Shown here in pieces: positions 43,746 through 57,830 of a stretch of 64,000 nt of DNA (its first letter is position 1; each line of letters opens with the position of its first letter). Source of the stretch: Toxonevra muliebris (taxonomy: Eukaryota; Arthropoda; Insecta; Diptera; Pallopteridae); NCBI GenBank assembly GCA_963691655.1, contig OY829329.1:15700708-15764707 (forward strand), in the 5' to 3' direction. The position numbers and the translations under genes are program-made. The notes below the pieces were generated by a model, which was not told where the DNA came from, searched no databases, and was given only the letters and a program-made list of their open reading frames with translations.

Positions 43746-45688
43746 AACGGACTTAAAACTTGAAGTGAGTACGTTTTTTTACAGCTCTGTGAGGTACACA
43801 CTTGCCAGAATTATTCAAAATCTGAGTTTTTTGCATTCGAACCAAGTCATTTGTACTACGTAAGAAAAAAATAGATTCGTTGTTGTTGTAATTACATTAG
43901 AAAATCAAATACTTGTACTACAGAGCCGTAGATCAATCCCACGATTTATTAACCAAATGAAATCAGTCAAACAGTGGTTCACATAGAAAAAATAAGAACT
44001 CAAGTTCGACTAAAAATCGCAATTTAAATTCAGATTTTCATTATTTTCCATACACCCTTACATAAAGGATAATAGTATAGGAGAGACGGGGGGCCGGGCA
44101 ATCGGGATAGCTTTTCATTTGTGTAAGCTGTGGTATGTAATAGTATGAGTGTATAACCAATTTACATACAAAACAACTCAATAAACGAGTGCAATTTAAT
44201 CGTTTTGAACGGAAGGAATGTGCGATTGTTGAGAAAGTCTTTATTACTGCATATAAACACACATACATATACACTTACACATATACATAAGTTTGGAATG
44301 AGTATATGCTATGATGGCATTTTAGCAGTAAAAAAAGATGAGAATTGGTTTTTACTTAAGAGAAGAACGAGTATGTAGAACTCATAGGTATGCAGATTAT
44401 TTGTAAAAGTACTTCCGGTATAAAAGTTAAAAGTGCTTTCATACTTTTAAAAACAGCCACAGGCATACACACACACACACACACACACACATGCAAATAC
44501 ATACTCACACAGGAAAAAGGATAATCGTAAATAAAACATGAAATGGACTTTCAAGGCAGGCAGGGAAATTGTAAGGTTTTTGTAGATTTCAAAGTAAAAT
44601 TTGTACAATGGGTTAATAAATATTTCAATAGGAGATTTTTTGAAGAGTATTTTAAAATATTTTGTTTAACTTTGGAAATGAAAAAAAAGAAAATCAAATT
44701 GATTTATATTAACTCTAGTTAATTACATAATTTAATTTCAACTTCAAGGTTTTTTTTTTCATACGAGAAAAACTATTTTGCTCTACTGTTCTTCTTCTAT
44801 GTAGTACATTTACATCACACACACACACACACACACACGGACACATTTTCAAATCACACTTCCACACATTCATTGCACATAAAATTGTTTAACATGCACG
44901 TACGTAGACTATTTCCGCTAGAGGATTCGTTAGTTTCTTCGTTGTTGTCGTCGTCTACGTTTGCCCGCCACTCCCTTTACTAATAATCAACACTATCTAC
45001 TATAAACAAAAAACAACAACAAAAGCAACAACGTGTTTTCAACTAATCGTTAACACATTTTTGTTTGCAAAAAAACAAAAATAGAAAGAAAAAAAAAAAA
45101 CAAAATTAAATGTATAAACTTTTTCTCTACATATGTATGAAAAAATGTTTTTGCACGAACAGGTAACACTCCTAATAGTATGCTACAATATTTAACTTCA
45201 AAAAGTGTAAAGTGTGGTGCAAAGTGTAGAAGGAAATACTCAATGACTACAACATCGATGACAATGTCGTGTATAGAGAGCATCGTTTGTGATTTTGTAA
45301 AAAGTTTCATTTAACAGTAAATGACAACGACAATGACAATGAAGCTTATGATGTTGGTAAAAATTTGTTGATGATAATGTTGTTACATAGTGTTATAGGT
45401 AAAATACAAGATAAAAGATTGAAAATGTTGGCGTTTGAAAAAGAATTTTGCAAATATTTTGCTATAAGATAATTGGTTGGTGATTAGAAGAAATGAAGTT
45501 ATTTTTTAAGGTTTTGAAGTTAGAAGTTAGACTATCAGGAAAGAGATATGAGGTGGTGTTATACCTGGCAGGAAGATCTTAAGACCTTAATTTTCATTTA
45601 TTGGGAACTTTTCCAACTATTTGTTAAAAAGTGAGCAACTTGCCCGGAGGCTCATATTTTTTCTGAATGTTTGTGGCTCTTATATATA
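43746..45688. other. Non-coding spacer with (CA)n tracts
   Basis: No gene seen. (CA)n tracts lie at about 44467-44490 and 44815-44838. The rest is AT-rich with CAACAA runs near 45013. Confidence 0.5.
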
Positions 45689-46979
45689 AAGGGTGACAAT
45701 CGTAAAGTGACGCACACATTTCAGCAGTTATTTTCAAAAGGACGTACTTCCATTAAGTACAATTAAGTGTTAACATTGCTGAATATATAAGCATTCATTT
45801 GAACCCCACCTCATTCAATATAACCTCCTTTAGCCTGCACACATGCCTTCAATCGATCCGGAAATCGTAGGACTGTTCGCCGCAGGATTTCCTGATCAAT
45901 TTCAGTCCAGGCTTTCTCTAATGAATTTGTCAGCGACTCCAGACTGTGGTGTTGAGATGCACAAGCCTTACTTTCTAAAATACTCCAAATAGAGTAGTCC
46001 ATTGGATTCAAGTCTGGGGAGTATGGTGGCCATTCTTGAGATGTTATGAATCCAGAAAAATTGTCTTTTATCCATGTTTGCGTTAATTTTGCCATGTGGG
46101 AAGGTGCAGAATCTTGCTGGAAAGTCCAGTTTTCATTTCCAAATGTATCTTGGGCGGCCCAGGGAAGAACATGTTCATTTAAAATGCTCCGATAAACAAC
46201 CTGGTCAATTTTAACACCCTCTTCAACGAATATTAGAGAGGTTCTGGCATTACCGGAAACTCCAGCCCATACCATAACGGAAGCTGGCTTTTGAACTCGG
46301 CCAACAGTCCTATTTTGTTGCGATGATGATGTTAGCCACATTCGGTCATTTTGCGCATTGAAATGTTGTTCAACCGTGAAAATTTTTTCATCTGTAAACA
46401 AGATATTTTCAACATTTTTTAACACGGAGGAGCATAGCAACGCCTTGCATTTTTGCAGTCGCAAATCTTTCTTTTTTTGTGTCAGATCTTGAGCTTTTCG
46501 GAGCTTGTACGGCTTAAGATTAAGCTTTGATTTTGCAATGATTCGCACTGTTTCACGGTTTACTCCCACTTCCTTAGCGATTTTTCTCATTGAGCGCCTT
46601 GGATTTCGCTTGATTCGTTTACGAATTTTTTCTGTTAAACCAATAGTGGCAACTGTTGAAAATTTTCCCCGGTCTCTATCTCCAAAACCCCCAGTTTCAT
46701 TATATCGAATAATAGCTGGGTCTACCGTACGACTTGACAAATTTAAAGCCTTTGCAATTTGACGGCTACTATAATTTGCCAAATGAAATTTCATAATTTC
46801 ACGACGAATATTTTCCTTGTCCATTTTTATGGAAATTTCAAAATGTAATAACAAAAATTCAAATGAAATTAAAAGCAAAGCCAATGATGAATGAATTTGC
46901 TTTTTAAATTAAAGTAACGGTAAATGGCAAAGCTTGCTGCAGAGTATTAAACTTGCGTCGCTTTACAATTGTCACCTTG
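45689..46979 (-). mobile_element. Nearly complete maT-type (DD37D) Tc1/mariner transposon
   Basis: Terminal inverted repeats GGTGACAATYGTAAAGYGAC lie at 45692-45711 and, reversed, at 46957-46976. TA dinucleotides sit outside both ends, as expected of Tc1/mariner insertion. The size is about 1.29 kb and the element contains one open transposase frame on the minus strand. The two terminal repeats differ at only a few positions. This is the best-preserved mobile element in the window. Confidence 0.85.
45811..46884 (-). CDS. maT-family Tc1/mariner transposase, open frame
   Basis: The frame has 357 codons. The true start is probably the second Met (at 46824, MDKENIRREI), giving 337 residues, because the first 20 residues are hydrophobic and unlike the family. 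It has two helix-turn-helix regions (residues about 30-60 with YSSRQIAKALNLSSRTV, and about 90-118 with SMRKIAKEVGVNRETVRIIA). The catalytic triad is D165 (FTDEK), D258 (FQQDSAPSH) and D296 (PDLNPMDY). Exactly 37 residues separate the last two, which is the DD37D signature of the maT clade; mariner is DD34D and Tc1 DD34E. The end is FPDRLKACVQAKGGYIE. Full length, no stop and all three acids kept mean the enzyme could be active. It acts in the nucleus by cut and paste at TA. Confidence 0.9.
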   Translation of the reverse strand: MALLLISFEFLLLHFEISIKMDKENIRREIMKFHLANYSSRQIAKALNLSSRTVDPAIIRYNETGGFGDRDRGKFSTVATIGLTEKIRKRIKRNPRRSMRKIAKEVGVNRETVRIIAKSKLNLKPYKLRKAQDLTQKKKDLRLQKCKALLCSSVLKNVENILFTDEKIFTVEQHFNAQNDRMWLTSSSQQNRTVGRVQKPASVMVWAGVSGNARTSLIFVEEGVKIDQVVYRSILNEHVLPWAAQDTFGNENWTFQQDSAPSHMAKLTQTWIKDNFSGFITSQEWPPYSPDLNPMDYSIWSILESKACASQHHSLESLTNSLEKAWTEIDQEILRRTVLRFPDRLKACVQAKGGYIE

Positions 46980-47080
46980 TATATATTATAGGATATAAAG
47001 TGAAAAAAGAAACAATAGAACTCATAAAATTAGCTTGTGATGGTTTAGAGGAGACTAGACCAGAGTAGAGAGGAAATCAG
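46980..47080. other. Short spacer
   Basis: AT-rich flank between the maT element and the A-rich satellite. Nothing seen. Confidence 0.4.
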
Positions 47081-49255
47081 ATACCAAAATATAAACCACA
47101 CAAATATCAGACCAATAACCAGATCACCAGAAGATCAAAAATTAAACCAAACTTTAGACCGAAATTCACTTTAAACTAAGACCTAATTTAGATCCAACTT
47201 CAGAACGAATTCAGACGAAAATTTAGGGTGAAAATTAAGTCAGAAATTAGATCGAAATCGGGACCATACATAAGCAAAATATATAGAGAGGTTTAGATTA
47301 TATTTAAACCAAAAATCTGGCCAAAGTTCAGTCAAAAATTCAAATAGAAATTCAGAGCAAACTTCAAACCATAAGTCAACCCCTAAATTCAAACCAAAAT
47401 TTAGTTTAATTCGGAACAAAAATCAAATCAAAATTCAGACCAAATCAAGATAAAAAACAGACTTAAATTCAAATCAAACTCAAAAGTTGACCAAAATTCA
47501 GTTTTCAAAACTGAGACCTAATTTTGAACCAAAGTCAAAACGAGTGCAGTCCTAAACTCGAGCAAAAACTCAGACGACTTTCAAACAAAAAAATCAAAAA
47601 TAAGTTTAATCAAAATTTTTAACAAAAATCCATCTGAAATTCAAACCAAAACACATACCTAAACTTAGGCTTAATCAAAAATCAGACAAAAAATCAGACC
47701 AAAATTCAAAACAAATGCAGACCAAATCTAGATTAAAAAAAAAACAAAATTTAAATCAAAAATCTAACTAAAAATCAGACCAATATTCAGATCTCAAAAC
47801 ATAATACGGATCCAAATTCAAATGAAATGCAGACCTATTTCAGATCAGAATTGAGAAAAAAAACTCAGACCAAAAATTTGACTAAAATTTAAATCAGAAT
47901 TTAGTTCAAAAAGCAGACCAAAATTTGGACCAATATCCATCTTAAAGATCAGACCTTAAATCAATCAAAATTCAGACCAAAACTCGGAATAAAAATCAGA
48001 TCGAAATTCAACACGATTCAGAATAAAATTCGGACCAAAAATTTAAACCAAATCCAAATCAAAAATAGAAAAAAATTCATTTTAAAAGTAGACCAAAATC
48101 CAGATTTCAAAACTGAGGCCTGATTCTGATCCAAAGTCAAACTAAATGCAGTCTTAAACTTTTAGGCAAAAAAATCAAAAAGGAGTTTAATCAATATTTT
48201 GAACAAAAATTCGTCTGGAATTCAAACCAAAAAGCAGACCTAAGCTTAGGATCAATCTTTAGATCAAAACCTAGCTCAAAAATCAAACAAAATTCAGAAA
48301 ATTCAGATATTAAAACTGAGACCTCATTCACACCCAAACTCAAACCAAGTACAGACCTAATTCAGACCAGAATTCAGAATAAAACTCGGGCCAAAACACA
48401 GACAATATTCAGACAAAAAATCAAAAGGAAGTTAAAACAAAATTTAGACAAAAAATCATTCCGAAATTCAAACCAAAATTTAGATTAAAACGCAGCACAA
48501 AAGTGAAACAAAAAGACAGCCCAAAATTCAGAGCAAAATTCAGATCAAAATTTAGAATCTAAATACTGAGAACTAATTCAGACCCAAATTCAAATTAAAC
48601 TCAAACCAAAATTCAGACCAAAACACAGACCTAAACTTATATCAAGCTTCAGATAAAAACCCAGTTCAAAAGTCAGAAAAAAAACCGGACTAAATTCAGA
48701 TTAAAAACAAAATTCATTAAAAAAGTTGACCAAGAAATCAAACCAAAATTCAGAATCTCAAAAATGAGGCCTAATTCAGACCTAAATTCAAACTAAATAC
48801 AGGTCCAAGTTAGACTAGAGACTAAGAATAAAATACAAAGCAAGATTCAAATCACATACAGACAAAAAATCAGAAAGAAATTAAAACAAAATTTAGACCG
48901 ATATTTAAACCAAAATTCAGAACTAAACTTAGAACAAACTTTAGGCCAAAATCCAGCTCGAAAATCAGACAAAAAAATCAACTAAAATTCAGCCCAGGTC
49001 CAGACCAAATCTAGATCGAAAACATACCGAAATTCAACTCAAAAGTCGAAGAAAAAATTAGACCAAAATTTAGACCCAAATTCAGCTCACAAATCAGACA
49101 AAAAATCAACTAAAATTTAAACCAAATCTCGGATTAAAATTAGACCGAAATTCAAACCCAATAGTCGGATAAAAGTCAAAACAAAAATTGAACCGAAATT
49201 AATTTAAAATTTAGACAAAAAATCCGAGCAGAATACAAACTAAACCCATCCCAAA
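47081..49255 (+). repeat. A-rich decayed satellite (AAAATTCAGACCAAA type), + orientation
   Basis: It has the same vocabulary as 1290-3290: AAATTCAGACC, AAACCAAAATTC, AAAAATCAGAC. Larger phrases recur, such as AAAACTGAGACCTAATT (about 47507 and 48106), so part of it was amplified as units of several hundred bases. No gene. Confidence 0.8.
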
Positions 49256-50850
49256 TTATGTCCAAATTGGTTGTAGAAGTGGGGCTTGTTGCTCTTTTCA
49301 AGGATTTTAAATGTTTAACCCATAAACACCTATCTCTTCAGTTAATTTCTATAGGATTGTACATTACTTTTAGTGCTGAAGATTCCTCAGTTTGGTTGGT
49401 TAAAGTAAAGTTTCGACCCACGAACTTAATTAAGGCTTTCGCATCTTTTTGATACCACATTCTCAGTTAATAGTTGGTGGAGGTGGTTTTTTTACCCAAC
49501 GAGGGGATAGGTTTAAGAAATTTATTAATTTCTTTATGCATATTCCAGATAGTTCCTTGAGGTTGCTGAATTATGATTTGTCTAAGATTTTTACCTTATT
49601 CATTCTTCAGCAGATCATTCGCAGAGATAATAACACACCGAAACTTAATTTTTAAAGAGAGCACGAAGCTTAACACTATTTGAGTCAATAAAGACTCCAG
49701 AACCTGCAGCCATACTTGTTATAGATATATTTAAAAAAAAATCTAACGATAATCGTCCTTAACTCTAATTTTGCGGATCAAAATATTCGAGATTACATTG
49801 CTTGGTTTCGCTGAATTTCCCTCTGAATCCATATTTGTAGGAGACTCAATATTTCATCTACGGATTAAGATTAAGAGGCCAGATTATAGTTTAGAAGTAG
49901 TAAAAGACTGATCAAGGTCTTAAGTGCCAACTTAAAAGATGAAAGGGAAGTGACAATATAGAAATTTGAGGTACACGTGTTCCAGTTATTTAAAATTACA
50001 AAAGTTTTTATTCGGTGATATTGTGTTCAATATTTTCTTCTAATTCTTAATAATAAATCTTTAAAAAAAAATACTACTGCGCAGTTTACAATAAAAATTT
50101 GTTTGTTTCCCCAAATTATACTTAATTAATTTATCTCATTAGAACACAAAAATTTCCAACTCATTCACACTAATAAAATGACCGAAAAGTGACAATTTAA
50201 TTGCATAAAATAATAGAATTTTTTTTATATATATTTATTAACTCACACAACTCACATTCAATAGCAAATACAAAATTAAAAATAATTTCGTAATATTTTT
50301 TATACTCAACAGTTCTGATAAATGAGCGCGCATTTTGTACTCATTACAAAACGCTAAACATATTAATTTGTATTATGGCAAGGCGGCGTACCCAATAATA
50401 ATGAAATGGTCAGTATATCTAATTGTAACCAACTGACGGCTGGTCACCCTAATTTGTTCAACCATCCGTCCAATCGTCTGTCCATTCATTCACCCATATG
50501 CCGGACACTTTCTCCCATCACTTCTGGCACTAAAGACATTTAATTTAAATTTCATTTATCATCACGCTCACATTCACACAGAAAGCGAATTAAACAAAAG
50601 TCTGTGAATTTGTCACAATTGTGAGTTGAAATTTATATAAATATATTAATCATATCATAAATTTCACTCTTTCCTTTAATTTTTCGCATCATAAAGAATA
50701 TATTATAATATGAATTTATTATTATGCATTAATAAAAATTAAGGTTGGTTGAAATTTTGTATAATTTGTTTTCATATTTAAAAATATTTCAGAAATTAAA
50801 TGGGATGACATTGTACTTTTGGGTGAGATGTTATAGTATATGATTTCTAG
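49256..50850. other. Spacer between oppositely oriented satellite tracts
   Basis: No gene seen. Two frames of 64 and 68 codons (49258-49452, 49449-49655) match no family. The rest is AT-rich. Confidence 0.4.
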
Positions 50851-53170
50851 TTTGAATTTTGAGCAAATCTTGTTCCTAATTTTTGCTTTGAATTTTGCTA
50901 AAATTTTGGTCTGAATTTTAACCGAATTTTTTTAAAGTTTTTGTTATTCTGTTTCTGTTTTATTCTGAATTTGGGTTCTTTTGGTTTGAATTTTAACTTG
51001 AGTTTTAGTTTGAGTTATGGTCAAATTTTAGTCTGAATTCTTGCTCTGAGTTCTGATGTGATTTTCAGTCCGAATTTGGGTTCCTTTGGCATGAATTTTG
51101 ATTAATTTTTGGTCTGGGTTTTGGCCGAATTTTAGTCCAAATTTTTGCTCTGGATTTTGTGAAAATTTTGTTCTGAATTTTTTTCTGAATTTCATGAAAG
51201 TTTCTATCTAAATTTTCATCAGATTTTTTATCTGAGTTCTGATGTGATTTCAAGTCCGAATTTGGTTTCTTTCGGTTTAGTTTTGATTGCTTTTTGGTCT
51301 GAGTTTTAAGCAAATCTTAGTCTGAAATTTTGCTCTGAATTTTGCGAAAATTTTTAATCTGAATTTCTATAAAGTTTTGGTTTAAAGTTTTGCCTGTTTT
51401 TTAATCTGAGTTCTGATGTTATTTTTAGTCAAAATTTGGTTTGCTTTAGCTTGAATTTTGACTAATTTTTGGTCTGAGTTTTGGTAGAATTTTAGTCAAA
51501 ATTTTTGCTCTGAATTTTGCGAACAATTTTTGTCTAAATTTCTTCAAAGTTTTGGTCTAAATTTTTGCTTGATATTTAATCTAAGTTCTGATGTAATTTT
51601 AAGTCCGAATTTGGTTTTCTTCGGTTTGAATTTTGACTGATTTTTGGTCTGAGTTTCGATTCAAGTTTTTAAGTCTGAAATTTGGCCGCTATTTTGTGAA
51701 AATTATGGTCTGAATTTGTTCAAAGTTTTGGTCTAAATTTTTGTCTGATTTTTAGTCTTAGTTCTGATATGATTTTTACTCTGAATTTGTTTTCCTTTGA
51801 CTTGAATTTTAGTTTGGGGTTTGGTCAAATTTTAGTTTGAATTCTTGCTTTAAATTTTGCCAAAATTTTTGATCTGAATTTTGTCTGAATTTCTTCAAAG
51901 TTTTAGTCTAAATTTTTATCTGATTTTTAATCTGAGGACTGATTTGATTCTGATTTTTAGTCTGAATTTAGGTTCTTCTTTTAGCCTGAATTTTGACGGA
52001 TTTTTGGTCTGAGTTTTGGCTAAATTTTTAAGTTCGATATTTTGCTCTGAGTTTTGCGAAAACTTTTGGCCAGAACATTGTCTGTATTTTTATAAACTTT
52101 TGTTTGATTTCTAATCTGAGTTCTGATATGATTTTTGGTCCGAATTTGGCTTCTTTTGGCTTGAATTTTGACTCATTTTTGGTCTGAGTTTTGACCAAAT
52201 TTTAATCCGAATTTTTGCTTTAAATTTTGCCAAAATTTTTTATCTGAATTTTGTCTGAATTTCTTCAAAGTTTTAGTCTAAAATTTGTATCTAATTTTTA
52301 ATCTGAGGACTGATTTGATTCTGATTTTTAGTCTGAATTTAGGTTCTTTTGGCCTGAATTTTGACGGATTTTTGGTTCGGATTTTTGCTAAATTTTTAAG
52401 TTTGCTATTTCGCTCTGAATTTTGTGAAAACTTTTGGTCTGTACTTTTTCAAACTTTTGGTTTAAATTTTTTGATTTGATTTCTAATCTGAGATCTGATA
52501 TGATTTTTAGTCTGAATTTGGCTTCTTTTGGCTTGAATTTTGACTCATTTTTGGTCTGAGTTTTGACCAAATTTTAGTCTGAATTTTTGCTCTGAATTTC
52601 TTTAAAGTTTTGGTCTGATTTTTGGTCTGAGTTCTGATATGATTTTTATTTTGAATTTGGGTTCCTTTGGTGTGAATTTTGTTTAAATTGGTTTGAATTT
52701 TGGTAAGACTTCAGATTGATTTTTGTATTAGTTTTAGTCTTAATTTTGAATTTAGTTTTGGTCTAAATTTCGTTTGAATTTTAATTTAAATTTGATCTAA
52801 ATTTTTGTTCTGAATTTGGGTCTGACTTTTGGATTTTTTGGTCTGAATTTCGGACTAAGTTTTGGTTTTTTTTTCAATAATTTCGATCTGATTTTTAGTT
52901 TAAATTTGGTCTAACTTTCGGTACGACTTTCGGGGTAACTTTAGTTTGAATTTGGACTCAGATTTGGTTTTTTTTACTCCGATTTTTAGTTTGAGTTTTG
53001 GTGTCTTTTTGAACTGATCATTTATTTGAATTATTTCCTGATTTTGGTCTGAGTTTTGATTTGTTTTTAATCTGAATTTTGTTGTAAATTTTAGAGTTTA
53101 GATTAGTTTGAGTTTGGTTTGATATGCGTTTTGGACTGGCTTTTGGTCTAGATTTTGGGCTCATCTAATA
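50851..53170 (-). repeat. A-rich decayed satellite, - orientation
   Basis: The + strand reads TTTGGTCTGAATTTTG, the reverse complement of the motif at 47-49 kb. A longer unit with TTAATCTGAG, TCTGATATGATTTTTAGTC, GAATTTGGCTTCTTTTGGCT and TTTTGACTC recurs about every 180-370 bases (for example near 52126 and 52489). It shows the same irregular decay as the others. Confidence 0.8.
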
Positions 53171-54835
53171 ATTGCCTTATAATTTGGCAAAATCAGCCCT
53201 CCCCAAATTCAAGCCCAACATACATCAGCTATTGACAATCTATGTTGCAGTTGCCATTGTCAAACTTCATTAACCACATACTATTGATGCCACCAAAACA
53301 AAACTCAAACAAAAAAAAAAGGCCACAAATTTAATATTGACACATTATCGTAGTTTATTAAAGAATATCAATCAAATTTATTATCGTGTAGTCATTACAA
53401 CGTTTTCCACTTAAGAATGGGCTATGTGTACACAAAAAAAAAGAGAAGTAAAAATGTGACAAGTAAAACTGTCAGATATGAGTTCATAAAAATCAGAAAC
53501 AAACATTTAAACACATATGCACATACCAGCCAACAAATCATAAAACGCAACGCACAGTAGTCAATTTTTTTTTTTTTGAAGTAGTTATGTATCGAATAAA
53601 AAAAAAAAGGTAAAAAATAAAACAAAATAATATACAACAAAACAAATATTTGAAAAGACTATACGGGTAGGGTACAAAAAAGCTAAAGCTATTCAAAAGC
53701 AATGAACTGACCGGACCCATCGTCATCGACATCGTCCGCAATGCGCTGCTGTGTGTGTGTGTATTGCAGTTGACAAGATTATATTGAGCGATTAGCTCCC
53801 GCGCACATAAATGCACTCAAGTGGTTTGTGGTTATTTATTAATGAGCTAATAAAAAGTGACGCCATTGAAATGATTGTATGTGAAATGTGAAGTGAAGTA
53901 TGTAAGTAACAGCAACAGAGAGAAAGAGAAAGAGAGAGACTGAGCAAATGAAGAGGCAAGAAAAATATGTGGATTAATTTTTGAAAATAACTAGAGTGGA
54001 CTTAAACTACAAATTACCTAAATGCATAATTCATCATTTAAACGTTAACGTTAACGTTGACTTTTAGTTTTTTTTTTTATTTTTATTTACTTACGTTCAA
54101 GTTTCATGTACAACAGAAAAAACTTGCGCCATTTTGTTGCGTTACTTATCAAATGTCAATCAAATTCACTTGTGCAACTCTGCGTATAGCAGTGGTGTAT
54201 TTATGTGTGAGTGTGTGTTTATAAATCAATTAATTTAAAATGTCAAAAAGCTGTCAAATTGTAAAGCTGCTACTGTGATATCAAAAAAAAAAATAAAACT
54301 ATGTAGACATAGCAATATCACCACCATACCGGAAAATATCCAAATACAAAGATTTACAAGTGATTGACGACTTTATGTGTCATTAAATACCGTTAGCTGG
54401 GACGTTCATTAGTCGCACACACTAGCTGGCTGACACATTCAAAGGTCATTTTTCATTTTTGTTTTCTTGTTTTTTTTTGTTTTTTAATTTTTTGTGGTCT
54501 TGTCGCGTCTCTACGCATTGCCTGCTGTCCACTTGACTTGGTGAAAGTCTGGGAAAAATTTGAAACTTATATAAAAATTAGGCGCCCGCTGTTTATAATG
54601 AAGAGACTTCATTGTTAACTACTTTCAACATTTGATGAGTATCAAAAGACAAACTAATAAGTATAGATGACTAAAAAAAAAAACACACACACAGTGGCGT
54701 ACCTTGGCGAATTAGAAACATGACAATGGTTGGAGGAAACAGAGTCTTAAGTATGGCTATAACGAGGAGGTCAAGAGTAAAGTTTACTTAGGTCTATGAG
54801 ATTTGGACAGTTGTAATACCGAGCTCCTGATGAAG
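53171..54835. other. Non-coding spacer with simple repeats
   Basis: No gene seen. It contains T runs, an AGAGAGAAAGAG tract at about 53918-53938, and three tandem GTTAAC-like units at about 54042-54058. Confidence 0.5.
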
Positions 54836-57830
54836 TTCTAAAGTCAACAAATCAAACAAAAAATGAGAGCAAAAGAAAACTGAATTCAGACCCAAAACTA
54901 AAGTTGAACCAAAACGAGACTAAATTCAGACCAAACAAAAATTAAATTAAATGTGAGACTAAAACTTAAAACAAAACACACCAAAAGCAGACCACAACTC
55001 AAACCAAGTACAGACTAAAACTCAGATTAAATTCAGCCCAATTTTAGACCATAATTCAGCCCAAAAATTAAATGAACTTTCTGACCAAATTCGGATCGAA
55101 TATTAGATCATAACTCAGACCAAATTCAAGACAAAAATCAGGCTGAAAGTTGGAACAAAAATTGGAGCTAAATCAGCTCAAAACTAAGACTAAAAGCAGT
55201 TTGAGAGATAGACCAAAAGTCGAACAAAAATCTGATCAAAATTCAAACCAAAATTCGGACAAAGTTTAGATACAAACTTAGATCCAGACCAAAAGTCAGT
55301 TCGAAAATCTGAACAAGCTTAGAATAAATTCAGAACAAAATTCAGATTAAATCAGACTAAAAGAAAATTTTAATTCAGAAATTCACAGCACAAACCAGAA
55401 AAATAATAATGTCAAAAACTAGATAAAAAACATTAAAAAAAAAAAATCATATCGAAATCCAGACCAAACCTTTTTCATATTAAAGATCAATTAAAAAGTG
55501 TGATCAAAAATCAAACCAATATTCGGACCGAAATTCATAACATAATCAAATTAAATTCAAACCAAAACTTAGACTAAAATAGAAACTAAAAGCAAAGCAA
55601 AGTTCAGACTTAAATTTTTATAAAAATCCGACCAAAAATAGATGGCAATGTGAACAAAAAATCAAACCTAAATTCTAACTAAAACTCTGATTGAAAGTAG
55701 ACCAAATTCAGACAAAAATCAAGACCAGAACCAAAAATCAGTTGAAAAATCTGACAAATTAAAGTAAAATTTAGACCAACCAAGGTCAAAAACTAGACCG
55801 AAACCAAGACTAAAAACTAGTCGAAACATTTTACCAAAAATTAAACCGAAATTCAGATTAAAACTCAAAACAAATTCAGATTTAAACTCAAACTAAAAAT
55901 TCAGATTAAATAAAACCAAATGTAGACCAAAATCTGGATCAAATTTATAACAAAAAATCAGGGCGAAATTCAGATCAGAATTCAGACAAAATTCAGACCA
56001 TAAAATTAGATTTATACCAAAAAATCAGGGCAAAATTCAGGTCAAAATTCAGACCATAAAATTAGATCGTAAGTAGACCAAAACTCCGACCGAAACTAAG
56101 CTCAAAAATCAAACCAAAAGCCGCACAAAATTTAATCCAAAATACAGATTAAAATCTGACTAGAAGAAGACCAAAGTTCAGACCAAAATTGAAACCGAAA
56201 ATCAGACAAAAACTCAGAACAAAATTCAGATCAAAATGAGGCTAAATTTAAACCAAAAATCAAATTAAAATCTGGACCACAACTAAATCAAAAATCAGGT
56301 CGGACATCGGAGTAAAACCTGGACCTAAAACAATCCAAAAATCTGACCGAAACTCACATTAAATTTTAAACTAAGATCCAGACTAAAACTCAAACTAAAT
56401 TCAAATTAAAACTTAGATCAATTTTAGATCAAAATTTGGGTTCAAAACAAGCCAAATTCAAACCGAAATCTAGGTCACAATTCTTAACAAAAATTTTTCC
56501 AAAAACTCACACCAAAACTCAGATTGAAATTCAGAAAAAAATTTGGACGAAATTTAGACCAACCAAGGTCAAATACTAAATATAAACTCAGACCAAAAAC
56601 CAGCAGAAAAATTTTACCAAAATTCAAACCGAAATTCAGACTAAAACTCAAAACAAATTTAGATTTCAGCTCAGATCAAAATTCAGATTAAAATCAAATC
56701 AAACGTAGAACCAAATATTGAATAAAATTCACACAAAAAATTTAGATCAAAATTCGGACACAATGCTGACCCAAAATTAGATCATAAGTAGGCCGAAACT
56801 TAGACCAAAGCAGAGATCAAAATTCAAACCAAAAGCAGTCCGAAATTCAATCCAAACGTCGGATTAAAATTAAATCAGAAGAGGACTAAGATTTAGACCA
56901 AAACTTAAACCGAAAATTAGACCAAAATTCAGAACGAAGCTGTGAATAAAATGAGGACTTTAAACCAAAATTCAAATCAAAATCAGGACCATAACCCAAT
57001 CAAAAATTAGGTCAAACATTAGAGTAAAACCTAGATCAAAAACTAGTCCAAAAATCTGGTCAAAAATTCCCACCAAATTTCAAACGTACACCCAGACTAA
57101 AACTTAAACCAAATCTAATCCAAAACTTAGATCAAAACTCAGTTTCAAATCAGGCCAAATTCAATCCAAAATCCAGAACAGTTTTTATAATAACAAATTT
57201 TTTTTCAAAATTTACACCAAAATTCGGATTGAAATTTAAAATAAAATTGAGATAAAACTCAAACCAACCAAAGTCAAATCAAGGTCGAACACTAGACCTA
57301 AACCCAGACCAAAAACCAGTTGAAAAATTGGGCCAAAAATTAGACCGGAATTTAGACTAAAAGTTAAAACAAACTGAGATTTAAACTCTGACCAAAAGTC
57401 AGATTAAAAGTAAGCCGAAACTTAGACCGAAACCTATATTAAAATTCAAACCAAAATTCAAATTAAAATCAGACAAGAAGAACAAAATTTAAACCGAAAA
57501 TAAGACCAAAATTCAGAACAAAACTCAGACTAAAATTAAGCCAAGTTTAAACGAGAATTCAAAAATTTAAATCAAAAATTGGCACGAAAACTAAATCAAA
57601 AATCGGGTCGAACATTAGAGTACTATCTGGACCAAATACTAGTCCAAAAGTTAGACCAAAATTCACATACAGTTTAAAATGGAAATCCAGACTAAGACTC
57701 AAATATTAAGACCGAAATTCAGACCGAAATTCCGACTAAAATCCAGATCAGAACGAAATTTTTACCAAAATTCATACCCAAATTCAGATTGAAGTTCGGA
57801 TAAAAATTGGGACAAAATTCAGTTCAAAAG
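54836..57830 (+). repeat. A-rich decayed satellite, + orientation, with large-unit repetition
   Basis: AAATTCAGACC-type motifs run for 3 kb. Larger phrases repeat: ACCAACCAAGGTCAAA at about 55776 and 56550, ATTAGATCRTAAGTAG at about 56060 and 56777, and AATTTATAACAAAAAATCAG with a related phrase at 55934 and 56012. This shows amplification in units of about 75 and about 770 bases on top of the short motif. No gene. Confidence 0.8.

Noticed and set aside
46505..46762. 85-codon + frame inside the maT element
   Set aside because: Shadow of the transposase gene on the opposite strand.
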